Assembly: GCF_050624435.1 (NCBI RefSeq)
Contig: NC_134535.1
Coordinates: 74,830,494 to 74,894,493 of the forward strand
Reading direction: 5' to 3'
Length of the DNA stretch: 64,000 nt
Source: Tenrec ecaudatus
Lineage: Eukaryota > Chordata > Mammalia > Afrosoricida > Tenrecidae
Shown: positions 1-11,647 of the stretch, piece by piece
How the letters are laid out: every line of letters starts with the position of its first letter
How positions within the stretch are numbered: the stretch's first letter is position 1
The notes under the pieces: model-generated
Databases searched by the model: none
Seen by the model: only the letters and a program-made list of their open reading frames with translations
Told to the model about the DNA's origin: nothing
Position numbers and translations under genes: made by a program

Positions 1-516
1 TTTTTTGTTCTTTGATGCCTGATAACTGATCCCTTCGGGACCACTCGATCACACAGGCTGGTGTGTTCTTCCATGTGGACTTTGTTGCTTCTGAGCTAGA
101 TGGCCACTTGTTTATCTTCAAGCCTTTAAGACCCCAGTCACTATCTCTTTTGATAGCCGGGCACCATCAGCTTTCTTCACCACATTTACTTGTTCACCCC
201 CTTTGGCTCCAGCAGTTGTGTCGGGAGAGTGAGCATCATAGAGTTCCAATTTAATAAAAGAAAGTATTTATGCATTGAGGGAGTGTTTGAGTAGAGGCCC
301 AAGGTCCTTCCGCCACCTTAATACTTAACCTATAAATATAGACACATAGATCTTTTTCCCCATCCTCCTATATATATTTGCATGTACATGTCTTTGTCTA
401 GACCTCCATAAATGCCCTTGGACTCCTAGCTCTTTCCTCCATGTCCCTTGACTTTCCTCCTGCCCTACTTCCATGTTTCGTCGCCACCTGGGCTAGTGTA
501 TACCTCTTCTTTTTTT
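1..516 (-). mobile_element. L1 3' UTR copy, cut by the window edge
   Basis: Reverse-strand copy of the L1 3' UTR family that recurs throughout this window. It shows the family phrases (gcaccatcagctttcttcac, cctttaagaccccag) and is noncoding. It stops abruptly at a T-run at 512-525. The whole stretch appears again at 1674-2189 with no difference I can see, whereas other family members here differ at many positions. The short open frame at 63-254 is only an artefact of low stop density in this UTR. Confidence 0.8.
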
Positions 517-655
517 TTTTAATATTTTAATAATTTTGTTAGGGGCTCTTACAGATATAATAATACTCCATATTTCAATCCCATCAAGAATGTTGTACAA
601 CTGCTCCTGCAATCAGTTTCAAAGTATTTTCTTTCTTCATGAACTTTTTTTTTTT
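512..655 (-). mobile_element. Poly-T-led retroposon fragment
   Basis: A T-run is followed by about 130 bases that open like an L1 3' end read in reverse (ttttgttaggggctc) and then diverge. This suggests a short retroposon fragment on the minus strand. I could not assign the family and saw no target-site duplication. Confidence 0.35.
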
Positions 656-2412
656 CTGATTTGTTGAATTTTTATTTTTTTTATTTTTTTATTTTTTTCT
701 TCTTTTACATTTTATTAGGGACTCATACAACTCTTACCACAATCCATACATATACATACATCAATTGTATAAAGCACATCCATACATTCCCTGCCCCAAT
801 CATTCTCAAGGCATTTGCTCTCCACTTAAGCCCCTTGCATCAGGTCCTCTTTTTTTTCCCCTTCTTCCTCCCCCTTCCCCCCTCCCTCATATGCCCTTGG
901 TAATTTATACATCGTTGTTTTGTCATATCTTGCCCTATCCGGAGTCTCCCTTCCCCCCTTCTCTGCTGTCCCTCTCCCAGGGAAGAGGTCACATGTGGAT
1001 CCTTGTAATCAGTTCCCCCTTTCCAACCCACTCACCCTCCACTCTCCCAGCATCGTCCCTCACACCCTTGGTCCTGAAGGTATCATCCACCCTGGATTCC
1101 CTGTACCTCCAACCCTCATATGCACCAGTGTACAGCCTCTGTCCTATCCAGCCCTGCAAGGTAGAATTCGGATCATGGTAGTTGGGGGGAGGAAGCATCC
1201 AGGATCCGGGGGAAAGCTGTGTTCTTCATCGATACTACCTCACACCCTAATTAACCCATCTCCTCTCCTAAACCCCTCTATGAGGGGATCTCCATTGGTC
1301 GACACTTGGGCCTTGGGTCTCCACTCTGCACTTCCCCCTTCATTTAATATGATATATATATACATATATATATACATATATACATATACACATATATACA
1401 CATACATACACACACTTATATCTTTTTTTTTTTTGCATGATGCCTTATACCTGGTCCCTTGGGCACCTCGTGATCGCACTGGCCGGTGTGCTTCTTCCAT
1501 GTGGGCTTATTTGCTTCTGAGCTAGATGGCCGCTTGTTCACCTTCAAGCCTTTAAGACCCCAGACACTATCTCTTTTGAAAGCCGGGCACCATTAGCTTT
1601 CTTTACCACATTTGCTTATGCACCCATTTGTCTTCAGTGATCCTATCATGGAGGTGTGCAGCCAATTATATGATTTTTTGTTCTTTGATGCCTGATAACT
1701 GATCCCTTCGGGACCACTCGATCACACAGGCTGGTGTGTTCTTCCATGTGGACTTTGTTGCTTCTGAGCTAGATGGCCACTTGTTTATCTTCAAGCCTTT
1801 AAGACCCCAGTCACTATCTCTTTTGATAGCCGGGCACCATCAGCTTTCTTCACCACATTTACTTGTTCACCCCCTTTGGCTCCAGCAGTTGTGTCGGGAG
1901 AGTGAGCATCATAGAGTTCCAATTTAATAAAAGAAAGTATTTATGCATTGAGGGAGTGTTTGAGTAGAGGCCCAAGGTCCTTCCGCCACCTTAATACTTA
2001 ACCTATAAATATAGACACATAGATCTTTTTCCCCATCCTCCTATATATATTTGCATGTACATGTCTTTGTCTAGACCTCCATAAATGCCCTTGGACTCCT
2101 AGCTCTTTCCTCCATGTCCCTTGACTTTCCTCCTGCCCTACTTCCATGTTTCGTCGCCACCTGGGCTAGTGTATACCTCTTCTCTAAGCAACCTTACCCT
2201 TGATCATTCCCCACCAGGCCTGCCACTCCCCCCTCTCTACCATTTTGGGTCCCATGTTTTTCCCTTGTCCCTGTGTTTGTTAACACCACTTCCTTACCCC
2301 CCCTACCCGCCCACCCCAAGTCCCCCCGGAACTGTCGGTCCCATTGTTTTTCCACCAGATAGTTCATCCAGCCTGTCTTATTCAGACAGACCTGTGGAGA
2401 CACTAACATGCA
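656..2412 (-). mobile_element. Long L1 3' UTR copy with tandem ~250-bp module
   Basis: This is a long reverse-strand copy. It starts with a T-rich tail and the complement of a poly(A) signal (ttttattaggg near 710) and runs to about 2412. It is one of the longest examples of the family here. A module containing the gatgcct...accccag...gcaccat series occurs twice, near 1439-1685 and 1690-1935, about 250 bases apart. The frames at 920-1525 and 765-1181 have no recognisable domain and I do not treat them as genes. Confidence 0.8.
1350..1420. repeat. AT/AC microsatellite inside the L1 3' UTR
   Basis: Alternating tatata, cata and caca units run for about 70 bases and end in a T-run at 1424-1434. 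The tract lies within the L1 3' UTR copy. Confidence 0.85.
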
Positions 2413-2473
2413 CGAAAACAAAGCAACAACTAGGAAGTCTTAAATAACAGATTTACCCCACATAATAAATCAT

Positions 2474-2771
2474 TTGATTTCCTGACAGTTGCTTCTGTGA
2501 GCATTGAATGTGGATCCAAGTAAAATAGAATCCTTGACAACTTCCATCTTTTCTCCACATTTCATGATGTTACCTTCTGACCCAGTTATGGGGATTTTTA
2601 TTTTCTTTACATTGAGTTTTAATCCATATTGAAGGTTGCAATACTTGATTTTCATCAGCAAGTGCTTTAAATCCTCCTCACTTTCATCAAGTAAGGTTAT
2701 GTTATTTGCATATAGAAAGTTGTTAATCCTCTGATCCTAATGTCACATTCTTTTTCATATAGTACAGCCTT
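2474..2771 (-). pseudogene. RTE (BovB-like) LINE fragment, end of RT region
   Basis: Read on the minus strand, this encodes remnants of the RTE reverse transcriptase C-terminal region, including a readable QYGLKLNVKK stretch (complement of about 2595-2640). The same sequence type appears on the plus strand near 35040-35110 and 58760-58800. It is separated from the next RTE piece (3346) by an LTR-like insertion. Confidence 0.65.
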
Positions 2772-3345
2772 TGTGGGAAACTAACACTGAGGGAAATATG
2801 ATGAGGACTATATTCCCTAACTTATGACAGAGGGAATCTGGAAAGCTAATATTCTATGGTAGGAAAGCCTCCATTTTGGTAAGTTAGAGATAAAGTCCAT
2901 GTACATTATCTTGCTATAAATATCATTCCCACAGATTCTCCCCTAACAGCTATGCTGCTTTAAAGTGAGCACATGGTTGATTATATCTCCTTATAGAAGT
3001 AGACATCATTTTCTCTCTTCCCAACATGTCACCCAACCCCCCTCATACATTCCCCCAATGTAGGTATTAGGCTTTCTCACCTGTGAGCTCAGGAACATTA
3101 ATGTAGATACCACCCACCTTATGAATTCCTGTAACTACTGAATAGGGTGCCTATAAATGTTTCAAGATAGTAAAGTTTCGCTCTCACTTCTCCCAGTTCC
3201 ATGTGGTCCATCAAGAGGAGCTGAGGCAAGCATGCTACCATAAAATGTGTCTGACTCCATTATTTTATTCTCTCTCCTATCTTCCCTATCCTCTAAGACG
3301 TCACTATAATCTTTATATATTATCGCTGTACAATTGGCCCCTTGG
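2772..3345 (+). mobile_element. LTR-like insertion, distantly related to the 11.6-kb LTR
   Basis: It begins with tgtgggaaac, like the LTR at 11648. Its last 150 bases carry gcatgctaccat and aaatgtgtctgactcc, as in that LTR's 3' third (12726-12755). It interrupts an RTE element whose two halves lie on either side, consistent with a solo LTR. The middle is too diverged to align by eye, and the ends are approximate. Confidence 0.45.
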
Positions 3346-3593
3346 CTGTTATAGGCTGATTTCCTCTGACAACCTCCCCGATGATTTGCTCAGCATATAG
3401 ATTGAATAAGTATGCTGAGAGGATACAACCTTGACGCACATCTTTCCTGATTTTAAACCATGCTGAATTCTCTTGTTCTGTTCAACAGTCTCTTGTTCTT
3501 GGTGCAGGTTCTGCATGAGCACAATGAAGTGTTCTGGAATTCTCATTCTTCTCAATGCTATTCGTAGTTTGTTATGATCCGAATGGTGGTAAC
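3346..3593 (-). pseudogene. RTE LINE reverse-transcriptase fragment
   Basis: The minus strand reads DHNKLRIALRRMRIPEHFIVLMQNLH and then a KSGKMCVKVVSSQHTYSIYML stretch. This corresponds to the RTE/BovB region from the DHxKLW block to the GVRQGC-type motif that precedes the RT active site. Key residues of the latter block have decayed. The fragment probably belonged with 2474-2771 before the LTR-like insertion. Confidence 0.7.
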
Positions 3594-3595
3594 CC

Positions 3596-3800
3596 ACAAC
3601 AAATCTCCAACACAGTGTCTGGCTATCAGAAAGATAGCATCTGAGGTCTTAGAGGCTTATCTTCAAACAAGCAGCCATGTAAGCGAGGCATCAATTAAGC
3701 AGCCATCCAAGGGAGGCATACGGAAGGAGCACACCAGTCGTGTGATCCAAGATTTGCAAATAATATAATCCGAAGGAGGAAGTGGCATCAAAGCTAAAAT
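3596..3800 (+). mobile_element. L1 3' UTR fragment, sense
   Basis: The family phrases are present in sense orientation (ctggctatcag, ggtcttagaggctt, aagcagccat). A segment around aagcagccat is duplicated at about 3669 and 3699. Truncated at both ends. Confidence 0.65.
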
Positions 3801-3864
3801 TGTGAATACCAGGTTTGCAGAAGTCTATGGATACAGCAGAAGTCAAAAATTTATTTACACATAG

Positions 3865-4345
3865 ATGAAGTTTCCAGTGAATTGTCTCTGACCACAGTCG
3901 AGGGGTGTGAATAGCTTTGTTATCACACAGAGAGCATTGTAGACTCGATTATGGCAGACACAGGTTAAAATATAATATCTTAGAAAGAAAGTGTTTCAAG
4001 AATGATGATGACAACACATGTACAAATCTGCTTGACACAATGGATGGATGGATGGATGGATTGTGATTAGAGTTATACAAGCCTCCAATAAAATGATGTA
4101 ACATGCATATATTATATCTTATCATCTTATCTCCCTTTTGGCCCATTTTTAAATTTTCAGTTTTTAAAAAGAAAGGGGAAGGGAAATGACATAGATTAAG
4201 GCTCCAGTGAATTCCCTCTGACCACAGACCAGAAATACGAATGGCTCTACAGAGTGCATCAGAGAATATATGATCACAGATGCAATTAGGTTAAAATTTA
4301 ACACCTAGTCATTTGATCTCCCTTTGGATCCATTTTAAATTTGTT
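3865..4345 (+). repeat. Two related repeat copies, one split by an L1 tail
   Basis: The blocks at 3865-3977 plus 4110-4160 and at 4198-4345 share a start (ccagtgaattnnctctgaccacag) and an end (tctcccttttgg / tctccctttgga followed by cattttaaat). Copy 1 is split by about 125 bases (3978-4105) that match the L1 tail, including aataaaatg near 4092. A (GGAT)n run lies at 4040-4061. Family unknown. Confidence 0.5.
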
Positions 4346-4489
4346 CTGGTTTTTAATATTTCAACTTTCTTTTCTGTTGTGGTTTTTATCTGTTTTACTT
4401 TGTTGTTGTTAGGGTTTTTGTTGGTGTGGTTTGGGGTGCTTTTTGTGTGTGTTTGTTTATGTTTCTTGTACATGAAATCAAAGATAGGT

Positions 4490-4695
4490 TAGTGTATAGA
4501 GCCAATAACTAGATTAATGGTTTCTTGGATTATGGCAGAGGAAGTTTGGGGAGAGTGGAGAGCTAATAACAATGAGTGCAAGAAAGAAGAAATGTTCTAA
4601 ATTGATTGTGGTAATGATTGTACAACTCTTCTTGAAATGATTGAAGTATTTAATTGTACAATATGTAGATTATATACCAATAAAATGTTTTCTAA
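4490..4695 (+). mobile_element. Old L1 3' end
   Basis: The phrases aaatgttctaaattgattgtggtaatg, tgtacaactctt and a terminal caataaaatg are those of the 3' end of older mammalian L1 subfamilies. Confidence 0.6.
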
Positions 4696-5234
4696 AAAGA
4701 ATCTACAGGTTGGACTACTTTTTGGCAAACTCCTTCCTCTATGGTTGTCAGCCAAAATATCCTGAAAGTTGTCAGTAGACAAAGGTCCAAAGTCCAAGAA
4801 ATTGGGTGGATTCAGGATTGACATAAGAAGTCTGGGAGAAATCAAAAAAACAACTCACTCTCTACAAACACTTTGATGACTCATATATGGTAAAGCATAC
4901 ATGATCTAATTATATAAGCATAGTAAACTTTATAAAAGAGAGAGGGAGCTAGATGTCACAGCCCAACCTAGAGAATTAGCATTTGACCTCTGCAAATGGG
5001 TAGCTATTTTAGTTATCTAATACTGCTATAACACATATGTGTGTGTGTGTGTATACTCATATATACCACTTTTTTTTAAGTTGGTGAGACAAGTCATTGC
5101 TAGGCTAAAAACTAGTAGATGAGTGAAAAGAATTGGCCTTAGGCAATTTATCTATTGAAAAAGGAGGGGAAACAGAGAATCTGAACAAATACACTGATGG
5201 GTAGATAGATATAATAGTGGGAACTTATAAAAAG

Positions 5235-5465
5235 TAAGTTTTTTTATTCGAAAAAAACTTTCAATTGAGGTCAATATATATAGCATAAAGTTCAGTGACA
5301 TTGGCTAGAGTCACAGTGTTGTGCAGTTACCACCATCTGTTTCAAACTATTCATCCCCTCAATCATCCACTTTGTGTCCATTGAGCACAGCGTTCCTTCT
5401 CTCCCTCCCCAGTCCCAGTCTCCTCTGTACTCTCTATGCACTTGCCCATTCTATATAATCATGTA
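5235..5465 (-). mobile_element. Old L1 3' end, reverse
   Basis: The sequence ttgaggtcaatatatatagcat, then gttgtgcagttaccaccatctg and ttgcccattctat, matches the reversed 3' region of older mammalian L1. It probably continues at 6320-6780 beyond the LTR at 5547. Confidence 0.6.
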
Positions 5466-5546
5466 AGGGAAAGCATGGAAAGTTTTCTTTGAGTCTCTTT
5501 TCTCAGTTACGTTATCTGTAACTTGAGGAAGGGATGGAGTCTAGCC

Positions 5547-5995
5547 TGTCAATTAGGTCACAGCTTGATGACCTCATTTGGAAGCCCATCAGAGAGAAAT
5601 AGCTCACTGGAGGCCAGATCCACTCTCTCTGTTTGACATTCCTGTTGACAAGTCACTGGGAACTATACTGATGGAGCCAGAGTCCTGGGGCTGGAAGAGC
5701 CATGTGGAGACCCATGCCAGCAATGAGATGCTTCCGCCACCACTGAATCCACAAGACTTTCCCCCCACTGGCCTGTGATCTTCATGCATTTGGTGTCATT
5801 GCATGTGTTCCATGAGTCTGAAGAGGAATTTATAGACTGGTATCAGACATATGGGCTAATATTGGACTTAAGGACTTGATCTGGACTGGACTGAGATGTT
5901 TTCTCAATATACAATTGCTCTTTTATATAAAGCACTTTCTTATGCACATATGAGTGTCTATGAATTTCCTTCTCTAGTCTACCCATATTAACACA
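5547..5995 (+). mobile_element. Solo LTR, subfamily A1
   Basis: This aligns along most of its length with the reverse complement of 30287-30822, with shared blocks tttggtgtcattgcatgtg, agactggtatcagacatatggg and a terminal aacaca. It has no internal viral sequence. A frame at 5578-5778 lies inside the LTR and is not treated as a gene. The 5' end is approximate; the other copy extends about 20 bases further. Confidence 0.65.
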
Positions 5996-6319
5996 CTCAG
6001 TAAAATAGAAAACAAAGTGCTCAATGGAGAGAGAAGGTGTGGGGGGGGGGAAAGGTGAATTTGAGTTATTATCTGAGTGAGAACGAACCAACTAAGGAAA
6101 TATGATTATGGGTTAAGGGCCCATTTGAGGCTGGAGGGCATGCCTGGTGGATGCACTTAAGCATTTAGCGACTTACCAAAAGTTGAATCCACCCAAAAGT
6201 TATCTCAAAAGAAAAGTCTAGCTCTCTTTTTTCAGAATATCACAATCATTGAATACCCTAAGGAGGGCAATTTTACTCTGAAACACATACAGTTGTCATG
6301 AGCCAAAATGGATGACAAG

Positions 6320-6780
6320 TAGTTTGTTTGTATGTTTCTGTTTGAAGTTAATGATTCATATACTAGTCTTTTATGTTCGGTTTCTTTCACTTAGAGAAAT
6401 GTTTTTGAGGATTATCTATGTGGTGGCTGATTCGATTCCAGGTTGTAGTTAGATGCTGTTGATTTAGCACCAAGTGTCGCTGTGTACAGCCAAAAGCAAC
6501 ACCACCTGATCCCACACCATCCTCACAAATGTCCCATTTAAGCTCTCTGTGATAGCTACTGTGCCCATTTATCTCCTTGTGGGTATATAGTGTGACTATA
6601 ATACATTATCTTTAACCATGCAATAGTGATGGACATGTGGATTGTTTCCAGTTTGGGGCTATTATGAAGAAACCCCATAAAGATCTGTGTATAGGTTTCT
6701 GTGTGAACATAAATTTTCATTTCTTTGGTGCTACTGATATGTAGTGAGTGGAGGCCAGTGAAGCTGATAAAGGTACAACA
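6320..6780 (-). mobile_element. Old L1 ORF2-end fragment, reverse
   Basis: The series ttggtttctttcacttag, ccatgcaatagtgatgg, gtggattgtttccagtttggggctattatgaa resembles the reversed end of mammalian L1 ORF2. Between 6425 and 6540 it is interrupted by unlike sequence that may be SINE-derived. Confidence 0.55.
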
Positions 6781-6784
6781 GTTC

Positions 6785-7625
6785 ACAGGGACGTGTTCCA
6801 CATAAATAATGAGCTAATCTGAAGTGTCAACAATGACACAGTTGAGAAACCCTGCTCTAGGATTTGCTGACCTCTGAGTCAGAATCAACCTGATGACCCC
6901 CCGACCCCTCACTCCAAACCACTCCATTAATTCTGTGTTGAAATTTTCACCATAAAACCAGGCAAAACTGCTGTTTCTAACTCCTGAAACAGTATACTGC
7001 ATTCTGTTGAAAACCTAAAATCATGTTTCTCTGTAAAGAAGGGAGGGGAGGGGGACAGGGAGAGGGTAGAAGTTCTTTAGAAACTGTCTATCTTCTCCAG
7101 AAATCAAGTAAATACTTTTAACCTTTAATTCAGGACAACTATTCCATGATGGACAACTTCATCAAAATTCTCTGGGTTAATCCCACACAGCTAGTTTCCC
7201 AAGTTTTAGACTAATATAATTGCTTCTCCCTACTAAAATAAAACCTGAGAAAGCCTGACACGGTTTAAAGCAGAAATCTGTCCGAGAAGGAAAACCCAAA
7301 CAATTTTCACTAAAAGGGCCCATGAAGAAGTGGTGAACTGCCTCCTGGTAAAGGCCCCAAACTGGCACGACCCAGAAAAACAAGTCAGTTTCATCAGATC
7401 CTGAGTTTCACAGGTTTCACTCTGCGCAGCCCATATTCACTGTGCATGTATGTGCACATAAATACATACAGATACATGTACACATGTACATATACACACT
7501 GGCAATTCACTTTTTAAGCAATCTAATTTTGACCTCAGAAAAATCTAGAATAATAATACAAGTATACTTAAAGATGGCCCTGAATGAGGTTGCTGAAGTT
7601 TTGCTTCCAAGTGCCAGAAATTAGA
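6785..7625. other. No recognised gene or repeat
   Basis: A mostly unassigned stretch. It holds a purine-rich run at 7038-7070 and an alternating catgtaca/tacatata tract at 7446-7500. I found no open frame with a recognisable domain on either strand. Confidence 0.5.
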
Positions 7626-7629
7626 AATC

Positions 7630-7930
7630 ATTCATTCATTCGGTTGATTTGGAGTTAAGCACCCACTGTGAACTCCGCAATGTGTAAGAGCTAGGGATGT
7701 GATGGTGAATACAGTCAGCGCCCATGACAGAACTTTCAGTATCAAGAATCAACATAATTAGGCACTTGAAACAAAGTGCAGTAAATAGAAGAGTAGGAGA
7801 AGTCCAGCCTGTTTTAGGAACTCATGATAGGGACCCCTAGTCTAGACTTGAGGAATCAGAAAGGGCTTCCTGGAAGAAACAATGCTTAAACTGAGACTAA
7901 GGAATGGACCAACAAGCTGTTTGATGCTGT
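7630..7930 (-). mobile_element. L2 3' end, reverse
   Basis: It opens with cattcattcattc and gagttaagcacccactgtgaa, and later has gggcttcctggaag. This is the layout of a reversed L2 3' end, with the (TGAA)n tail first. Heavily diverged, as expected for this old family. Confidence 0.65.
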
Positions 7931-8689
7931 ATATTTTTTTCAAATGTTCAAAGTCAGTTTAATTCAACCTTCCACCATTTACTTCTAGGTCAACTACCCA
8001 ATTTTGAGTTCTTGCTTCACCCTATCTATCATTTGGTATGTGATTCTCCAAGAATAGGAGCTCCTTTCAATGTGTATTTGCCCAGTAGATTTAGAAAGAT
8101 AAAGGCAATAAAGGCAATCTCTGTTCTGACCTTTGAGAAATAGAGCCCCGCAGTCCCTAGTAGCTCCTGGGCAATCTATGTAAGTCTGAGCAGTTCCTAG
8201 TGCTCTTCTGAAAAGGATTCCTGAGATGGGGGTGGACAAAGTAACACTAGTTCTAGTCCTGGACCTGCCATTGGGTACCTGTGTGACCATGGGGAAGTTT
8301 CTTTTCTTTTTCTTAAAAGATCGTGATACTGGTTTGATAAATAACTTTAAAATTAGGCAGCACATCAACACTGAATCAATCAGTGATCAGATTAATTAAG
8401 ATGTCTAAGATACTTAAATCAGATTTTATCAGGAAGTTTCGAAAATAAAATATTTTCACTTGGCTGGCGATTATTTCAGACTACATAAATCTGAGAGATC
8501 TGTATGTGCATGACCTTTGGAACAGGATAAGCCCATTCATCTTTGGTTGTTTTCTAAAAGGATAAGTTGCAAGAGTTTCAGTGAGCCAAATCACCTAAAT
8601 GCAATTATGTAACACCAGACGAGCTACTATTAAAGGTCACTTTAGGTATAGCTATAAGCTTTAAAATTATATATTTATGAATGTACAGC

Positions 8690-8900
8690 ACATAAGCTCG
8701 CTGCTATCCAGTCGGTAACAACTCAAAGTGGCCCTACAGGACAGGAAGAATGCTCATGTGAATTTCCAAGACCGTAACTCTTGAGAGCAGAAAACCCTGT
8801 CTTTCTCCTGCGAAGCAGAGCAGCTGATGGTTTTGAACAGCTGAGCTTGTGGATTGCAGCCCAACTAATAACGACTATGCCACCAGGGCCCCTCAGAGAA
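8690..8900 (-). mobile_element. AfroSINE
   Basis: Reverse-strand copy of a tRNA-derived SINE. It reads from gctgctatccagtcgg...actc, through tggccctacaggacagg, aaccctgtctttctcctgcg and gatggttttgaac, to the tRNA-like head, complement of tatgccaccagggcccc. This SINE class is restricted to Afrotheria. Confidence 0.8.
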
Positions 8901-9027
8901 CACACAGGTCTCTAATATTTAATAAAATCTGTGTTAGAGTCACGGGTAAGAAGACTCTATTTTCAAACAGCAGAAGTGATCGTTTTATTTCACATCTTTT
9001 TCTCAGTTGTGAATACATCTGCAGGTA

Positions 9028-9115
9028 TTTTTAAAAATTGATAAGTTGATTCTGTCTCATAATGACCATATAGGACATAGCAGAACTGTCCTATAGGTTT
9101 TTTCCAAGCTGTGAT
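9028..9115 (-). mobile_element. Partial AfroSINE
   Basis: Only the tail half remains: ttgattctgtctcataatgacc, then cagaactgtcctataggtttt. It is the same family as 8690-8900. Confidence 0.55.
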
Positions 9116-9224
9116 CTTTATTTTTTTAATTGCCTCTCAACACAGCAGAGCAAGATCAAAAATGGATGTGATTTCTCCCATCAAATTTGGAAAGTACAGT
9201 TAGCAGTTTTCCAAATTTGGTATT

Positions 9225-9900
9225 ATCTTGGGGTTTTTTTCCCCATTGTGATTTGGGTGAAACTTTAGAGAACAAATTCATTTTCCATTTAATGATTCAC
9301 ACACACCATGTTTTGTGACGATGGCTGCAATCCCCACGATGTTGCAGCACTCTTCTCCTTTGTCTCTGCCTTCATTTCCCTTCATTCTTCTTTCCTGCTT
9401 GCTCTTGCCTTCTGAGCTTTATCCCAGACAAACGTTGCCTTTTGATGTATGGTTGATTGTTCTAATGAGCATGTGCATTCCTGTCTAACATTTGCTGAAA
9501 GTTGAGCCATAGGGTTAAGTTCAGTTCCAGGCTGAAAGGTATCTAAGGGTCATAGTCTCAAGGGTTCCCCCAACTTCTATCACATCATTAAGTCTGGCTT
9601 TTTTTATATAATTTGTTCCACATTTTTCTCCCACTTTATCTAAGGCCTCTTTCTGTGTCCTTTCAGAGTAGTTAACAGTGGTCGTTGGGCACCATCTAGT
9701 TCTTTTGGTCTCAGGGTCATGGAAGCTGGGAGTCACATGATCCATTAGTCCTTTGGACTAATAGTTTCCTTGCATATGTAACTTTCTTCACTCCTTTTAA
9801 TCCAGAAGGGGAAAGACTTATAGTTGCATCTTAGATGGCCATAGTCTATACTTACTAAAGTAGGAGGTTGAACCTGGTCTTTGTGGACTATACCAGTTAG
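9225..9900 (-). mobile_element. Older afrotherian L1 3' UTR
   Basis: Phrases include attgtgatttgggtgaaactttagagaacaaat, tctggctttttt, tgggcaccatctagtt, tagtcctttggactaatagt and cttagatggccat. From general knowledge, this is the L1 3' UTR type common in elephant and other afrotherians, read in reverse. It is more diverged than, and distinct from, the younger 3' UTR family elsewhere in the window. Confidence 0.65.
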
Positions 9901-10865
9901 CTTTAGTATCCCCTAAGGTTCCTCTTTGCTTTTAATTAGTAAAACTAAAGGAGTAATGTAAAACTAAAGTCACTTTCCAGTTGCTTTCAACTCTAATAAT
10001 GAATTAATTGGAGTTTGCTTGTTTGTTTTGTTTTGTACAGCTGAATATAAATGATTCTTGAAACAGCAGTGATATATAAAGCAAGCTGAGGGGCCCATTA
10101 AAATGTATAAGCTGCCACCTACCATGCCAGGGTTGAGTTTACAGTACAGTTAGCATGTAATCCACTCTAGCAGCTCTTCTTTCCTTCATGTGGTTGAAGA
10201 ATGCTTCTATTGTGTTCTACAGATTTTATTGAGCAAAAAGAAAGCATATCTATCTCCAGAGGCATGTAGCATGGACACACATTGGCTGTTTCAAATCCCC
10301 AAACTTGCTACTACCAGGTTCTTTTATATTTTGGAAGCACCTTTGTGCAGTGCAGTGAATTACTTGTCAAGGCTCATCTAGCCATAGTCTTTGTAATTCC
10401 TGCCAAATTACTAGGTCAGACTATGCAAATGTGAAGTATTTGTGGTCCACCAAAGGGACTGGATAGCTTAACAATAATGTAAATCAGTTATAATCGATTC
10501 ATGAGAGGTGGGAGCATGCAGATAGGATGTATGAAACTCTAGCATTGGGATTGGTCAGTTTTGTCATCCTGCTAAGTTTTAAATGAGCCATCTCAGAAAT
10601 GGAAAAAAGGGAATCATACTACCTTCAAGAAAGATCCATGAGTGAAGCACATCCTTTGAACCCAAGATCCCTGGATTGAACTGGGAGACTGAAAACTATG
10701 ACACCAGAGAAACAGAGTCAGGAAAACTAAGAGCAGGAGGCAGAGCTGCGGGTTTCTCAGTTCAAGGAATGAGAAAACTGAGTGCATTTAAAGAGGAGTC
10801 TTGCTTGCAGAAAAGGGGTGCCTTTTGAGTATTTCTCAGCAGAGTTAAAAGGAGCTTTCTAACAT
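9900..10865. other. No recognised gene or repeat
   Basis: AT-rich sequence without a recognisable domain, SINE or LTR on either strand. A short frame at 10190-10381 has no family resemblance that I know. Confidence 0.45.
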
Positions 10866-10869
10866 TATC

Positions 10870-11183
10870 TGAGCATAGTAGAGGCGGAAAGGTTGGAGAC
10901 AGAAGCGCAGAACAGAGATCGAATTTACCCAGAAATGTGAAGTTGAGAAAGATTTTATTGAGGCCGGGAAAGGACTCCAGGAGGGAAGGGAGAGCAGAGA
11001 AAGGGATGGGGGCACCTTGAGTCCCCAGACGGGTTCCACGAACCGAGTGAGATCACGGAAGTCGTGCCTGGTACTGCGATGGCGGGACATACATGTATGA
11101 GCTTAAAGGCATATGGACCGGTAAGGAGAAGGAAGGTTCTTTGAGCTGCGGTTGCAAGTTTCAGGTTAGGTGACATCCTGTCA
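10870..11183 (-). mobile_element. Possible solo LTR
   Basis: On the minus strand the stretch runs from TG near 11183 to CA near 10870. It has a CT-rich region followed by ctcaataaaatctttctcaac, a layout of poly(A) signal and U5 typical of retroviral LTRs. No second copy in the window and no clear target-site duplication, so the call is tentative. Confidence 0.3.
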
Positions 11184-11605
11184 GTAAATCGTGTTGTTTT
11201 TAGGAAACAATTCTAGGGAAAGAGGGGCTGTGTTCTGTCCAGGGAGGTAAGCTCTGTGAAACGCTGAAGGCAGGTGCTTTGAAGTTCAGGTGCTTTGAAA
11301 CTCAGCCAAGTCATCTGTCTTCTCAAGAAGCTGGTACAAGGGGCTGCCTTGGTCTGGGCCCAGCCCAAACAGAGGTCAACAGGTGGCATAGCTGAGAAGC
11401 TAAAGACCAGAGAGAGGCATGCCTTCAGGCATGGCTGAGAAAAGGCTGTCCTGATTGAAGAAATGTCACCTTAGCATTTCTGTTCCTAATTCCCCATAAT
11501 CACAAATTTTATCTTTGAGTTCTGTGTGGCCATTGTAACAAATTATCAAACCCAAAAGAGGAGTAAAGAGTCCCTGGGGAGAGATGGTTGGTGCCAGAAT
11601 TGTTA

Positions 11606-11625
11606 GAAATAATAATAATAATAAA
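11606..11625. repeat. (AAT)n microsatellite
   Basis: Six or so aat units directly before the LTR at 11648. Confidence 0.8.
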
Positions 11626-11647
11626 AAGTTTGGAGAGTAGAGGTATG

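Noticed and set aside
63..254. 63-codon frame, repeated exactly at 1736-1927 and similar to reverse frames at 35473 and 50364
   Set aside because: It lies in the noncoding L1 3' UTR, antisense to the element. Repetition comes from the repeat itself, not from selection on a protein.
920..1525. 201-codon frame
   Set aside because: Runs through L1 3' UTR and an AT/AC microsatellite (IYIYIYIY); low-complexity and without a domain.
8690..8900. tRNA gene
   Set aside because: The tRNA-like sequence is the degenerate head of an AfroSINE and is not a foldable, intact tRNA.
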